DNA from: Nageia nagi
Lineage: Eukaryota; Pinophyta
Direction: 5' to 3'
Assembly: GCA_050084985.1 (NCBI GenBank)
Contig: JBITNC010000002.1
Span: 930,001 to 994,000 of the forward strand
DNA: 64,000 nt
The notes under the pieces were generated by a model. The model ran no database searches and was not told the DNA's origin. It worked only from the letters and a program-made list of their open reading frames with translations. This document shows positions 22,480 to 35,036 of the stretch, in pieces. Positions within the stretch are counted from its first letter, which is position 1. Every line of letters starts with the position of its first letter. A program made the position numbers and the translations under genes.

Positions 22480-25186
22480 TTTTTCATGGATTATCCTATT
22501 TATTCTGATATTATTGTGCTCTTGTAGCTATACCAATCATATGTATTGAATCATCTATAGTCCCTATAAATGGTGTATCTTTATTATTCCATGTGTAGTT
22601 CATTTTGTTTGGGATGGTTGCTACATTGTTAGCCTGATGTGAAGGTAAGGGGTTTTGATATATCCCTAAATTTTGATTCAAAGGCACAACAGGATTATCC
22701 ACATCTATTTTTGACTATCTATCAAGTCTTGAATTTTATGTTGTAAAGTTCAACATCTATTTGTATTATGTCCTTTTTTCCTATGATAAGCACAAAATTC
22801 ATTTTCCTTATACCATTTGCTTCCCTTAGCATTAGGATTTTTAGTTTTATATCAGGTAATCTAATCATACCATTATCACATAATTTTTTAAGTATTTCGG
22901 CTAATGGTTCTACTAATGGGGTAAAATTTCTTTTTGGCTTAGGTTCAACATTTTCTTCAATTTTTGAAGCTTGAACAGAATCCTCTGTCATAGCTATTTG
23001 ATTGTTTTGTGGTTGTTTAGTACTATTTTCATGTTTATTACCCTTTTTGTATTCTTTTTTCTTGAGCTTTAGTTCTCCATCTTGAATTTTAACTCTTTCT
23101 ATAACTACTGCCTGAGCCATAGCTTCTTCAAAAGTTTTATGTTGTTGAATTTGGAGAACACTAGCTATTGGTATTAGACAACTTTGACTAAATAATTTAA
23201 CCAATTCCTCCTATGGTATTGTATAAGGCATACTAGTGAGTATAGCCCACCATCTTGAGATGTAATCTTGTATAGTTTTGTCAAGAAATTATTGCAATCT
23301 TGTAAGATCAGTAATTGAAGATCTTTCTTTAATATTGATTCTAAAATGTTCAAGAAATTAATTAGCCAATTGTTTGAACGTATATAAACTATGCATGGGT
23401 AAACTATTATACCAATCTAAAGCTTGGCCTACAAGTGTTATAGGAAATATACGTAACATTAATGAGTCATCATTGGCTATCTGATAACTAGAAAATGTAA
23501 ATTTTCTCAAATGTTCTTTGGGGTCTTCTCTTCCTTTAAATGATTCTATCTTAGGAAATTCAAACCTATATGGTAGTTTCTTTTTTGGAACACTTGGATG
23601 AATAGGTTCATTACAAATGCTCTTGTAATTTAACTTTTGAAGTCCTTGAACATTTATTTCTCAATTTATAAAATCCTTCATAAAGTCTTCTAATTCTTTA
23701 TCAGTTCTATGACCTTGAGTGCATCTATGATGTCTTCGAGTGTTCATATCCTTTTCTGAAATTGATTTAAGTGTAAGACTCATAGTCAGAAGGAAACTCT
23801 AATGGTGGTGGAGGCAATATTTTAAGAGGTGAATGTCATCGCGGAATAGGGATTCTAGAAGGTCTTTGGGATATCCCTTTTCCATGTAGATCTTTTCCTT
23901 TGTAATCAGGTTGTCTTGTTTGATTTTGAGTTTGTTCCACCCAACTTTTAATAGAATCTTGCTTTTGTTTATCATATAATTTTTGTAGTTCTAGTTCCTT
24001 ATCCATCTCCTTTTGTAATAAAATGGTTGTCTTTCTATCCATCGCTTCTTGTTTGTCTAAGTAAGGATCTCGATATCTTTGTATTTGACTTCTTTCAGGA
24101 GTTTCTGGTTTCAAATTCTTTATTTTTTGATATTCATCCCACTATATTTGTTTTTCTTTCTCTATATGTAGATATTATTCCTTTTTTATTTTTTCATTTT
24201 CTAATTCTTTAATTTGTAATTCCTGGAAACGAAGTTGAATCTCATGCTCTTTATGAAGTCTTTTCTTTTCTTGTTCTAGGAACTCATTTCTTTCTTTGTT
24301 TGCTTGTTCTTGTTCTATGAATTTCCTTTTATCTTTAAGAAGTTTATCTTCCATTTCTTTTAATTTATCCTCTTGTTCTTGAATTTTAATGAATTCATCA
24401 ACTTCCTTTAGAAGATATTGCATCTCTACGGCCTTTTTAATATCACTAGCATATGTTTCCATGAATTTTTAATCGGCTTTTATTTTACATAATTGTTGTT
24501 CTTCTAGTTCTTCATAAGAAGGTATCTCTTCTATTTTGCACTTAGATGCCCTTCTATGTAATCCTCCCTTTGAAGAATAAGATTTCTCTGTTTGCTTCAT
24601 TGAAGGAGCTCTTTGAGATAAATTACTTGTAGGTATTGATACCTCATTTTTTCCTAATTTGAGAGATTTATGAGAAAAAGGAGATCCCTCTTTTCAGATT
24701 AAAGAACTAACCTTTTGACCATTGGATAACAGATGAATGACTTTGTCATATTTAACTTTATACGACTTAGTTTTTGGTACTGCTATGGTTTCAGCCTGAG
24801 ATTTATCCTCATCAATTTCTAAGTTATCACATCTATGATTTAGTTTTTTCAACATCTCCCGGTAAACTAGAAGATGTCTTAGGAATATTCCTATAATTAG
24901 CTAGGCGATGACAAATTTCAATTAACTCTTCATCTAACACTTGCATTCTAGTCTTGGTAGTAATATCTTCTATACTTTGTCTTTGCAATCTAGATTGATC
25001 ATAACCCCAATCCTTACTTTCATAATGAACTACCCATGGATCTGATTCATCTAAAGGAGGTGGCCTCCTAACTGAATACTCTATCAAATCCATATTTTCT
25101 GAATCTATTTCCTATATTTCAACTGGGTGTTCTCGCATTTTCTTAGTGGTCATACTCCTAGTTTGAACAATTTTTTTAGATATCAT
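22480..25186 (-). pseudogene. gag polyprotein (Tat element)
   Basis: The probable start is the ATG at 25,186. Order: an N-terminal segment (RRPPPLDESDPWVVHYESKD), a long highly charged Glu/Lys/Gln coiled-coil region (24,462-23,836), the retrotransposon gag core (about 23,640-23,100: FEFPKIESFKGREDPKEHL, LVGQALDWYNSLP, FLEHF), and a Cys/His motif near 22,800-22,750 (CAYHRKKGHNTNRC-like, now split by a frameshift). Gag packages the element RNA into virus-like particles. Stops and frameshifts at several points break the frame. The coiled-coil insert makes this gag long for the family. Confidence 0.85.
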
Positions 25187-25189
25187 AAA

Positions 25190-26981
25190 CAAGCATTGTC
25201 AAAAAGAAACTTTATTTTTATCTTTTATATTATATTTTTGAGAAAACAATTTAATGCACAAATATCCTATATGCAAAACCTACTTTTAACGATATGATTA
25301 TCTTCTTTAACTTTTTCACATATTTTTAATGTCTGAATTAAATGAACGATATGGGTTGTTTATTTTTAATCTTTTTAATTTTCCTAGTTTGTTTTGACTA
25401 GTCAAGTGTTAAACAAGGTAGGTTGGGTAATTCTAATGTTTGCAAGTTTCTATGGTTTTTAGCTTGGTTCTAGATGAGTCTCCTTTTTTGACTCCTACCT
25501 AAAGGAAAGTTACCTTGGTCATCACGTCCAAGTGTAACTGGCTCTATGGCTTCAAGTGTGTTATGTCAGTGGTTACAAAGAAGTAAGAATTAATGGTTGG
25601 TAGTGACATCCAACTCGTTAATTTTCAATTATTCCTTTAAGGCCTTATGAAATACATTTAAATAAGTAAAATACATTTATGCATACTACCCTCCCAAACA
25701 TTCATGTCCATTTATTTATCTTATCTTAATGTGATGTAATCAAAGTTTATTTTAAATGAATCTTGACCTTAATAGACCCCGTTGTTCCTTTTAATTATAA
25801 TGTGATTCATTATCCAACCTCTTAATGATATTCATTAACTCCTTCCAGCTGTGGAAGTTTTATATGTGATAAATTCCCTCTTCTTACTAGTCACATATCT
25901 CTTCGACCTCTAATGGAGTGGTAAGAGTAGACTTAGTAAAAAGCCATTAAGTGTGGATAAATTAATTAAGTTAGGTTCAATTACTCCTCCAAGAGTCACC
26001 TCCCTTCGACCTCCAATGGAGTGGTAAGGGCAAACCTCTTTAAGAGTGTTAATGTGAAGTATGTTTCCAAATAAAATTTAAATAAATTTTACCTCTTTCA
26101 CTTAACTTATTTATGATCACTTAGGATCACTTGAAGTGCAAAAGTGAGAGCATACTTTGTTAAGTGAAAGTACTTAGTGTATTCGAATCCCTCCAATTTA
26201 TTAACCTTTTAATATGATTTACACTACCAAAAACCCGATTTATTTCCTTTAAGTTCATTCCAAATTAAATGTGATTCATTTACCCCTTCCAATTGTGGAA
26301 GTATTATGTGTAGTAAATTACCTCCTCTTACTAGTAAGAGGTCATTATGTGTGGGTAAATTAGCCAAATTAATGATAATGTGAATGTGAAAGAAAAGAAA
26401 AATTAATTACTCCTTCTTATCTGGTCTATTCTGGTCACCTTAGATCGCAAAGGGAGCATAAGTAGACAAGATAAAAAGTATTAATGTGTACGTACCCTTC
26501 ACCCAAACATGAAAGTAAATACATAACATTTTACATAACATAAAATAAATTAATAAAAAATGCATTTAACCTTTTCTACCCATTCTTATATGCATTCTAG
26601 GCAAAGGAATCACATTCAAAAGCATCTTTCCATTTTAACAATACATTATGCATTTTATTTTAATTTTTCAGGAATAACCAAAAGAGACAAAATGACCTGG
26701 GTATGAGTCACCGACATTTAGATAGAGGTCGCTAGCATTTATTCTGAGTCAACGATGTTTGATTCCAATTGCTGGCATTTAGTTTGGATTACTTTGTAAA
26801 ATGCTGGTGTTCCTTCTGAGTCATCGACATCCAATTACAATCGCTGGTGTTTCTGTAACAGATATCCTAAAATGCATAGAATGCAAAATTTGAAGTTAGT
26901 ACATGGAGAAATTCAAATAACTAGATAATAGAAAGGTAAAATCATTTTAAAACAAAAAACCCCCTATCAATAACGAAAGGG
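25190..26981. other. 5' untranslated leader of the Tat element
   Basis: About 1.8 kb between the PBS and gag. It holds no gene. It contains several diverged internal repeats, such as CTTCGACCTCTAATGGAGTG and CTTCGACCTCCAATGGAGTG, TGTGATTCATT, and GTGGAAGT with CTTACTAGT blocks, and a cluster of GAGTCACCGACATTT-like motifs at 26,706-26,862. A long repetitive leader is common in Tat elements. Confidence 0.7.
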
Positions 26982-26998
26982 CCCTCCTTCTAGCGCCA
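26982..26998 (-). other. tRNA primer binding site (Tat element)
   Basis: On the element strand TGGCGCTAGAAGGAGGG starts three bases after the 5' LTR. The TGG matches the CCA end of a tRNA. The exact tRNA was not identified. Confidence 0.8.
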
Positions 26999-27001
26999 GA
27001 A

Positions 27002-27851
27002 TGTTGCAATGAAAATAAAGCTGGAATGTAGAATAACATGAAATACAAATTATTCTTAAATCTTCACTAAACATCAAATTAGGTAAAATAGATAAACATG
27101 TTGTATTTGTAAAATGATATTGATTTTTAGTTCAAACTACAATTTGCCCTTAGAAGGGACTTTTACAAATGCCATTTGCCAAAACAAAAGTATTAGATCT
27201 CCATTGTTTTTGATTTGCTTGCTTCTTTCCTTGATATGAACAACCTGTAAATCCTACACACATGCAAAAGACAATAACATCAAAGCATCTATGTATGACA
27301 TGAATTAAATTGAAACTAGCATAAAACAATAAAATGTATGAGCTCACAAGATTTTGGTAGCATTACCCTACTTTGAAAATGGGTCAAGATTCTCCCTAAT
27401 TTGCTTTCTATTAGCTTGTATTTATAGATTTTGGATGGGATGTTCAAAGGATGGTAAGAGGAAGTAACCAGCCACCATAGGTCGTAACTAACCCCCTCTA
27501 TCCACATCATCTTGGAAAGTTGAAACATTTCAACTTTCTCTCGCTATTTTGGCTTCTTGGTTCAGCTGTTATAGAGTCACCGATGATTGCAATATGAACG
27601 TCGATGACTGACTCAAAATGTCGATGACTATCTTGGGTCATTGGTGACTGGTTTTTAATTTTATGAAAATATTAAAATGATCACCTAATAGCCAATTTTA
27701 CCTAAAAAGAGTCATGTGACCACCCATTTCGCATGTACTCGATGGGGGCTATCCAAAAATAGGGTTTTTAGACCTATTTTATATTGTTGCAAAGAGTTAT
27801 GATTATTTTAATGTTTACTAGTTAAGAAGGGGACATTTTTAGGTGTCTACA
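27002..27851 (-). repeat. 5' LTR of the Tat-lineage element
   Basis: 850 bp, homologous over its whole length to 11,158-12,007. On the element strand it starts TGTAGACACC next to the AATAT target duplication and ends TGCAACA next to the PBS. Confidence 0.95.
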
Positions 27852-27856
27852 AATAT

Positions 27857-28380
27857 GTGCCAGATCATAGCATTGCATTTTGGCAATCGATTTCAAAGCT
27901 TCAACTCTTTTTGTATTTTGAAGGAGAATAAATTCATCTATGTACAATTGGTAGAGTTGTTCAAGAGTATTACTAGAAACTACCATTCTAATAAGTGCCT
28001 TTGGGGACAAATGATTATAGAATTTTAAATCAATGCCTCACATATATTTCTTAGCAACTTATAACCAAGCCATACCTTCTTGGGCTAGAATGTCATAGAT
28101 TGTGCCAATAGGTCCAAACCATGAGTGGATCTCATCCATAAGATCTAACATCTCATCAATCATTAAAAATCATGGCTTAATAGGGATTGTTAGTTTATTT
28201 ATAAAGGAAGATGATACATGTTTCTTAAATTTATCCTTTTGAACTTTAGTCAGAGATGTGAATCTTATAAGAGATGAATCACTTCTACTAGAAGATTCTT
28301 TTAACTGTCTTTCCCTAAGAATAGAGGACAAAAATTCAATTTTATTGTCAATGTGAGCTAAATTTGTCATCTATAAGCCA
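27857..28380 (-). pseudogene. endogenous pararetrovirus coat protein, N-terminal half (copy 1b)
   Basis: Minus-strand open stretches 28,370-28,170 and 28,010-27,822 belong to one decayed frame. It begins NKIEFLSSILRERQLKESSS, contains KFKKHVSSSFINKL and WFGPIGTIYDILAQEG, and ends at the LTR element insertion with QLYQLYIDEF and KRVEALKSIAKMQC. The continuation, with the zinc knuckle, is at 11,157-10,180. Assignment as coat protein rests on position after the movement protein and on the downstream zinc knuckle. Confidence 0.65.
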
Positions 28381-28399
28381 AATTGTTGATTTATAAAAT

Positions 28400-29330
28400 T
28401 ATGTGTGGTTCTATTGTTGAAGGATGGAAGTTGTATCTACTTTAATTTGCAAGACATCCTTATGTAGATCATTTAAATTCTCAACCATATGATTGCAAAA
28501 TCTAGTAATAAAATTCCTTTTCTGATAATTGTTTGGTATGACTTGGTCATCCTTCTTAATAGCATAAGCAAAATATTGGCATGTTCCATTTGAGTCTAAG
28601 AACTATCCTTATGTCAAGGGCCATCTACCATGTACCATATACTTTTGGCCATTTGATTCTATTACCTGAATAGGCTTTTCCCTACGCAGGTTCATCATTA
28701 TAGGAAGCATGTGTCTTAATCCTTTAACAATATCTAGTTCTTGGAATTTTGCTATAATGTTAGCATGCTTGATAGACTAGATATAATTTGGATGTTGAGT
28801 GTCTCAATATTTTGTAGAAGAATTTCTCTCTGGAGAACTAGAAGTTTTGTAAGAAGAATCACTGACTATTACGAGATCTAGGAAGAATTTTTATACTAGT
28901 TGATATCCTACTATTGTACAATCTTTAACCAATCTAATTGCCATGAAGATGGGATCTGCATGTTGCTAATGACACCTTTTTGTAATTTAATAGATCTTGA
29001 TAGAGGTCCATATGAAAGAGTTTCCAAAATCTTTGGATGGTGCGTATTCGTTATCGAATACAAGACTTGAATATTTACACTAGTAAAGTTGAACTCACCA
29101 AACATGTCTAGACCATAAACACTATATAGTAGACCCCAACAATTTATGTTGCCATGCTTAACTTCTATGCACCCTCTATCCCTAGTGCTAACTATGAGGT
29201 TAGGATAGAGTTCATAACAAATAACTCCTTCCTTGAGCCTAAAGATAGAGGACAATTAATAGACGTGTTCAAACTTTTTCTACCTTCTATCGCATAGAGC
29301 AAGGTAAGAAATATGTTTATTGACAAGAAA
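28400..29330 (-). pseudogene. endogenous pararetrovirus movement protein (copy 1b)
   Basis: A minus-strand frame, with 29,255-28,911 the longest open part. It shows the blocks FRLKEGVICYELYPN, VSTRDRGCIEV and NCWGLLYSVYG also seen in the plus-strand copy at 9050-10,170, and later the segment GQKYMVHGRWPL with FLDSNGTCQYFAYA. It resembles the 30K movement superfamily of Caulimoviridae. Upstream of 29,330 the sequence flips to the plus-strand pol copy, so this end is an inversion junction. Stops are scattered. Confidence 0.7.
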
Positions 29331-29439
29331 AAGGACAATTGATAGGCATGTTCAAGGACCATTCTTTTCTTACCTCTCTTCTATTCTGAGTGTTTATTGA
29401 TAAGAAATCAAAAGCAACATCTGTTCTGAAGACCCACAA

Positions 29440-31440
29440 AAATTTTAGACTAAGAAAATGTCAAAAATAGAGATCAAGATAAAAGAAGGATGAAAGATGA
29501 AAATAGGTAAAAGAATCCCATCCCTATTCCTTCTAATTATAGTGATATGGAAAAAATTATTCAAAAGGTATTCTCCAACAATTTTATCAGAAAATCAATT
29601 AGTTCATATTGTTGCTATGCACTTATTGTCAATAAACACTTAGAACAAAAGAGAGGTAAGAAAAGAATGGTCATTAACTATAAACATTTCTATGATATTA
29701 CATTGCCTTACCCTTATTCAATCCTTGATAAGTCTTATTTACTTTAGAAGGTTGCCAAATGTAAATATTTCTTCCAATTTGATTGTAAATTGAGATTTTA
29801 TCATATTAGAGTTAGAGAAATAGATATTCATAAAACAACATTCTCATGTCCCTTTGTATATTTTGAATATATGGTAATGCCATTTGATTTGATGAATGCT
29901 CCAAGTTACTATCAAGCCCACATGGATGATATCTTTTCTCACATGCCATATTTTCTTTGTATATATATAGATGACATTCTCATATTCAATCCAGACCTCT
30001 AGTAACATCTTATTCACCTCACTTAGTTCTTTCAAAAGGCATAAGAAAATGGTGTTGTGCTAGTAGCCTTCAAAATCCATTTGTGTACAACTTTCTATAA
30101 TTTCTTTAGCATGAAAGTTAAGAATTATGAATTAAAAGTCCCATCACACATCATTGAAAAGGTATAATCATTCTCTGACATTATAAATTTTAAGTAGCTA
30201 CAAGCCTTTTTCGGTATCGTAAATTATATCAATAATTTCTATCCTTATATTGCTAAAGATCGAGTCCTACAAAATCTTCTAAAAAAGAAAAACCTTTTTG
30301 CATGGGGGTGTGATCATACTATTGCAATTCAAAACATAAAATAGAAATGCAAAAATCTACCCAAATTGTATGTATTAGATAGTGAAAATTATATACTTTA
30401 TAGAAATGCTTGTGATATAGGATGGGGTGTAGTTTTGTGTGACAAAAAATGGAAATGAATATGCTTATGAATACTCTTCAGGAGTATTTGATAATAGTGT
30501 TCAGAAGTGGATATCTTCTGGTAAAGAAATTTATGCAGTGAAAAAAGCCTTTGAAAAATTTGCTCTAAAACTTATGCATCTTCCTAAATTTATAATCAAA
30601 ACAGATTGTACTAGATTTCTCACTTTCAGAGAAAAGAATCATGGTAAAAATAGAGGTAAATATTTGAGATGGTAGGAATATTTTCAAAGGTTTAAATATA
30701 TTGTAGGATGTAAAACTTTAGTCACAAAATTGGCTAAGTAGAAATTCTCAATGCCTATCACTCCCAAGATGTTTAATGCATAATTCAAGATTTTCTACCA
30801 TTAATAGAAGTGATGTTTTATTTATAGAACTTCCATTACAAATTCAAAGCAATATACTTTGTAGTGGCATGAATGGAGAGTTTATCAAAAGATCTACCTT
30901 TACTTCTATAGACCTGTAAGCTTAAGGATTCCATGTGCAAACCAATCAAGAGTCAAGGGTAGGAATAATTTTTATTATACAAATGGATAATAATGTTTTA
31001 TTAAATTTGTATTTTAATCTTATCTGCAAACCAAAATGGACATGGCAAGTTAAGTTTCAAAGTTGCTTGTGGAATGAATTTGTTCAATAGTTCATATCTA
31101 GATGTGGACCAAGCTCTCTCAATCCATGGGAAATCCAATCACTTGCTACGATTGCATCTACCATTTGCAGATCTCACCTAGAATGGTCTTTCAATTTTTC
31201 TTTTAATTTAGTAAGATCTAATAATGAATGGAAGATATCTTATCTTTTTAATATAATAGGTGGATTCACTCCCATATCATTAAGGTCACTCAAGCAAGCA
31301 GTTACCACATGGCTCCGTGACTATTCCGCTCAACCTCTAGAAGGAGCATCTTTAAGTCAGCAAATTGGAGAAGGTAGTGATAGTGATAGTTAGAACTCAT
31401 CACAATTTGGAACCCCACAGTCTCCTCAGATTCCTTTTTA
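29440..31440 (+). pseudogene. endogenous pararetrovirus reverse transcriptase/RNase H (copy 1c)
   Basis: Plus-strand open stretches 29,547-29,747, 29,790-30,002 and 30,439-30,675 form one decayed pol. RT blocks are KKRMVINYKHFYDITLPYPY, KTTFSCPFVYFEYMVMPFDL, MNAPSYYQAHMDDIF and the catalytic CIYIDDILIF (about 29,964). RNase H follows (YEYSSGVFDNSVQKW, then KEIYAVKKAFEKFALKL). A C-terminal region ends near 31,440 (QPLEGASLSQQIGEGSDSDS). The arrangement and motifs match Caulimoviridae pol more closely than gypsy pol. Many stops and frameshifts are present. Confidence 0.85.
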
Positions 31441-32022
31441 AAGATTTTGTGTTATTTGCTTGACATGTGAACGAATAACTTTATGTCAAATCATGTTACT
31501 ATTACTTCATTGTATAGCTTTGAATGGTTGAGATCTTATTGTAATAAGATTACATCTAAGCCATTAAAAGGTATTATAGAGTCCATAAAAAAACTTGTAA
31601 GCTTCATTTGAAGCATCGACTAGAGCTAGAAGAGTCTTAGAATCCTAGTAAGTAAAGAGTTTTAGTTTTCATAGTTAAAGCCCTTGAAGTGCATACTTTG
31701 TGGTACATTGGCTTTGAGTTTCAAATTGAGATTCTAGTTTGTAAGATTTCTTTGTATAACCTATATCTAGTCAATCTAAACCATCTAAAGGGACCTATTC
31801 TATAATACTTTTATGAGTTCACTGTAAATTGGTATCAAAGCTTCGACTCTATCTGCATTAATAGAAGATCTTTCATTTCTTGGCATTGAAGAATTTTATC
31901 TCATTGGTTTGTTACTCATCTTGAAATTGCACCTTTATTATCATTAAGTAGCGTAGATGCCAAGCTTTTGTTTTTTTGCAGAAATCGATGACTCATAACA
32001 ACCACTTCACAAATCTTTAGAC
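31441..32022 (+). other. pararetrovirus intergenic region (copy 1c)
   Basis: A non-coding stretch between the pol end and the next viral ORF start. It is homologous to the intergenic regions of copies 2 and 3, which keep a TATA box; here the TATA segment is degenerate. The primer site follows at 31,830. Confidence 0.7.
31830..31841 (+). other. pararetrovirus minus-strand primer site (tRNA-Met)
   Basis: TGGTATCAAAGC differs by one base from the initiator tRNA-Met primer site (TGGTATCAGAGC) that starts Caulimoviridae genomes. The homologous site in copy 2 (35,036-35,024, minus) is a perfect match. Confidence 0.85.
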
Positions 32023-32208
32023 ATGGCCAAATACGAAGGAGTTACTATTGTTAATCAAATTGAAGGAGAATCTTTTTTTGATAAGTAGCTGAATGATCAA
32101 GAGTTAGCATCAAGTTTAGGTCAGAATCATCTTAATCTTCTCTTTACAAATGATGGCCCTATCTTTAATGAGATTGTAAATTTTTCTCCTCCTAGTATTA
32201 AGCCCTAA
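32023..32208 (+). pseudogene. start of the first viral ORF (copy 1c), truncated at telomeric repeats
   Basis: About 180 bp of coding start (MAKYEGVTIVNQIEGESFF, then a stop, then NHLNLLFTNDGPIFNE), homologous to the beginning of the movement-protein ORF in copy 2 (34,842 downward). It ends at a TTAAGCCCTAA sequence where the CCCTAAA tract begins. Confidence 0.65.
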
Positions 32209-32340
32209 ATTGTAAACCCTTAAACCCTAAACCCTAACCCTAAAAGACCCTAAACCCTAAATCCTAAAAAATCCTAAACCCAAAACTTGAAACTCTAAAC
32301 CCTAAAACCCTTACATCTTAAATCATAAACCCTAAAATCA
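32195..32340 (+). repeat. interstitial telomeric repeat tract 1 (CCCTAAA)
   Basis: Degenerate tandem CCCTAAA/CCTAAAA units between two pararetrovirus ends: copy 1c on the left and copy 2 on the right. C-rich strand on plus. Confidence 0.9.
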
Positions 32341-32344
32341 TCTA

Positions 32345-33480
32345 CATAAATAACTTTTAGAGTAGGATTTTTGCACTTACATTATGGTGCTTTTGTGGTC
32401 TGACTGGTTACAAATGTAGCAGATGATTTTGTCAGGTGAAGGGTGTTGAGGGAACTTTTGATGGTGAACAAATCTTTATTTTGGTGTAAAAGAATGCTTT
32501 CTTAAGAAGGTGCAACAATGCAAGGTAACTCTTTTCTTTTTCTTTTGATGTGACTTGGACTGAACATAAGGCTTACAACTGTATGGAGCTATCTTAGTAT
32601 ATAGAGGTGCAAGTTTGTTAGCTTGATGGTTTGTAAGCTTTTGCATAGCTCTAGTATCTAAGATTAATTACTTGACTTGTTGCTATATAATATAAATCAA
32701 GTTAGTTATAGATAGATCAATAATATTTGTATCTCTGATGAATAAATACTAATAAACCTTATTTGAGAGGTTGTAAGGAAGAGATTTAAGATAATCTTTG
32801 CAGTGTCACTATTTTCACTTTTCACATTATAAATAAGTTTTTTGAACTATTGGCTATAAGATTCTATCTGAGCTAGATCACAACGTTGCATTTTAGCAAT
32901 CCATTTTAGAGTTCCAATTCTTTTTGTATTCTATAGTGGAACAAATTCATCAATAAACAACTGATAGAATTGATCTAATGGATTGGAAGAAATTGCCATT
33001 ATAGTAAAAGTTTCTAGAGACAAATGATTATAGAACTTTAGTGTAATATTGCCCAACATATATTTCGTGGCAACCTCTAATCTAGCTAGACCTTCATGTG
33101 CTAATGTATCACAAACAGTGTCAATAGTTCTGAACCAAAAATGAATTTCATCTCAAGGATTAAGAATATCATTAATCATCAAAAACCATGGCTTTACAAG
33201 TACTATGGGTCTATTTATAAAAGAAGTGGATAGATATTTTTTGAATTTATCCTTTTGAAATTTAGTTAGAGAAGTGAACCTGATAGGTGACGAATCATTC
33301 CTGCTAGATGATTCCTCTAACTACCTTTCTCTTAGAATAGATGATAAAAGTTCAATTTTGCTATCAATGTGAGCAAAATTAGTAAATTGTAAATCAAATT
33401 ATTGATTTACAAAATTATAAGTATGATTTTTCTATTGAAGAATTACAACTATGTCTACTTTTATTTGCAAAACATCTCTA
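32345..33480 (-). pseudogene. endogenous pararetrovirus coat protein (copy 2), truncated
   Basis: The minus-strand coat-protein region ends at about 32,345, just after the zinc knuckle (CYICNQSDHK near 32,430-32,395; the Gly of the knuckle is replaced by Asp), at the border with a telomeric tract. Upstream it shows the same blocks as copy 1b, for example KFKKYLSTSFINRP-like and QLYQLFIDEF-like segments. Stops throughout. Confidence 0.7.
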
Positions 33481-33484
33481 TGCA

Positions 33485-34850
33485 GATCATCTAAATTCTC
33501 GACCATGTGATTATAAAATTTAGTTATAAAGTTTCTCTACTGATAGTCATTTGGGATGAATTGATCATCTTTCTTCACAACATAGGAAAAATATTGACAT
33601 GTCCCATTTGTGTCTAGGAACTGGCCCTGTGTTAATGGCCATCTACTATGAACCATGAATTTCTGACCATTAGATTCAATAATCTGAATAGAATATTCTC
33701 TAGGTAGGTTCATCATTATTGGAGGTAATTGACCTAAACCTTTAACAATATTAGGTTCTTGGACTTTTACAATAATACTAGCATGCCTGACAAATTAGAT
33801 ATAATCTAAATTTTGAGAATTTGTGTATTTTATAGAGGACTTTCTTTCAATTGAGTTTGAAGCAATCCTATAAGAAGAGTTACTTACAATAGATAGAGAT
33901 TTAGTTAATATAGGAAGAATTTCTATACTGTTTCTTGTAACTTTATGTACAGTTGTTTGACCAACATCTTGAGGTTGGATAGATTTCATCCAATCTAGCT
34001 ACCATGAGGATGGTATTTGCATGTTATTGATCACTCTTTTCTAGAGTTTGACAAATCCAGATAAGGGTTGAGCATATTGTAGAGTTTGTAAGACTTTAGG
34101 ATGATGGGTATTAGTCATAAATTACAAGACTTGGATATTTATAGAAGCAAAATTAAATTCTTTAAACATATCAAGACCATAAACACTATACAATAATCCT
34201 CAACAATTTATGCTACCATGTTTGACCTTAGTACAACCTCTATCCTAAGTACTAACTGTAAGGTTCGAGTAGAGTTCATAGCATATTACACCTTCATTTA
34301 ATCTAAAGACAAAGCTTAACTAGCATGCATGTTCAAACTATTTTTGGCATCTATCACATAAAGCAAGTTATGAAATCAATCTAATATTTTGTGGTATCTG
34401 GGGTCTAATATAGACTCTTATCAAACCAAAGTGGATATTATTTACATCTTTATGAGATCAAATATAGTCAAACTCAGATTGTGGTAATATTGGAAGAAGA
34501 CTAGTTTGGCATAATTTGCTTAGTACATATTTCAAATCAAGTTCTACGAATTTAACCCTAAGTCTTTCAAAGGACTTAAAGGTAGAGCTAAATTTGATAT
34601 TTGAAAACCCTAAAAACAAATTAGTACCTTCTATTTATTTTTAATCATACATAGATTAGGGTTTGATGTTTGGATAATAGAAATTAATAATTTCATTCAA
34701 AATTGGGCCATCATCTGTAAATAGAGGATTTAGAGAATCATGACCTAATGTGGAAGCTACCAATTCTTAATTATTCAGCTATCTATCGAAGAAAGCTTCT
34801 CCTTCTACTTCATTGAGAATAGCAACTCCATTGATTTCTACCATGATTGA
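33485..34850 (-). pseudogene. endogenous pararetrovirus movement protein (copy 2)
   Basis: The minus-strand frame starts near 34,842 (MVEINGVAILNEVEGEAFF), about 180 bp after the tRNA-Met primer site. It contains the 30K-like core (NIHFGLIRVYIRPQIPQNIR) and later the segment open at 33,989-33,795. This copy shows the order primer site, movement protein, coat protein. Stops and frameshifts make it inactive. Confidence 0.75.
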
Positions 34851-35023
34851 AATTCTACAAAGTGGTTGTTGGAATAGTTGATAATCTGCACAAAAATAAG
34901 CCTTGGCATCTATAGCAACTAAGTAGCAAAAAGCATGCAATATTCAGAAAGAAACAAACCAATGAGATAGTAATTTTTGGTGGTAAGAAATAATGGATAT
35001 TTTATTAATGAAAGTAGAGTCAA

Positions 35024-35036
35024 GGCTCTGATACCA
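35024..35036 (-). other. pararetrovirus primer site, perfect tRNA-Met match (copy 2)
   Basis: On the minus strand TGGTATCAGAGCC, the standard initiator tRNA-Met complement that defines position 1 of Caulimoviridae genomes. It lies between the intergenic region and the first ORF, as expected. Confidence 0.93.

Larger units (their letters stand above)
11158..27851 (-). mobile_element. complete Ty3/gypsy Tat-lineage LTR retrotransposon
   Basis: A 16,694-bp element on the minus strand. Both LTRs are 850 bp, begin TG and end CA on the element strand, and the element is flanked by the 5-bp target duplication AATAT (11,153-11,157 and 27,852-27,856). A PBS lies just inside the 5' LTR and a PPT just inside the 3' LTR. 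The order on the element strand is gag, protease, (reverse transcriptase deleted), RNase H, archaeal-type second RNase H, integrase, extra sense ORF, antisense plant-mobile-domain gene, 3' LTR. The second RNase H is diagnostic of the Tat group. LTR divergence and stop codons indicate that it is old. It split a pararetrovirus coat-protein region. Confidence 0.95.

Noticed and set aside
29547-30675. Ty3/gypsy RT instead of a pararetrovirus RT
   Set aside because: Movement-protein-like and zinc-knuckle coat segments, the tRNA-Met primer site at the ORF start, the TATA-containing intergenic region, and absence of LTRs and integrase favour Caulimoviridae.
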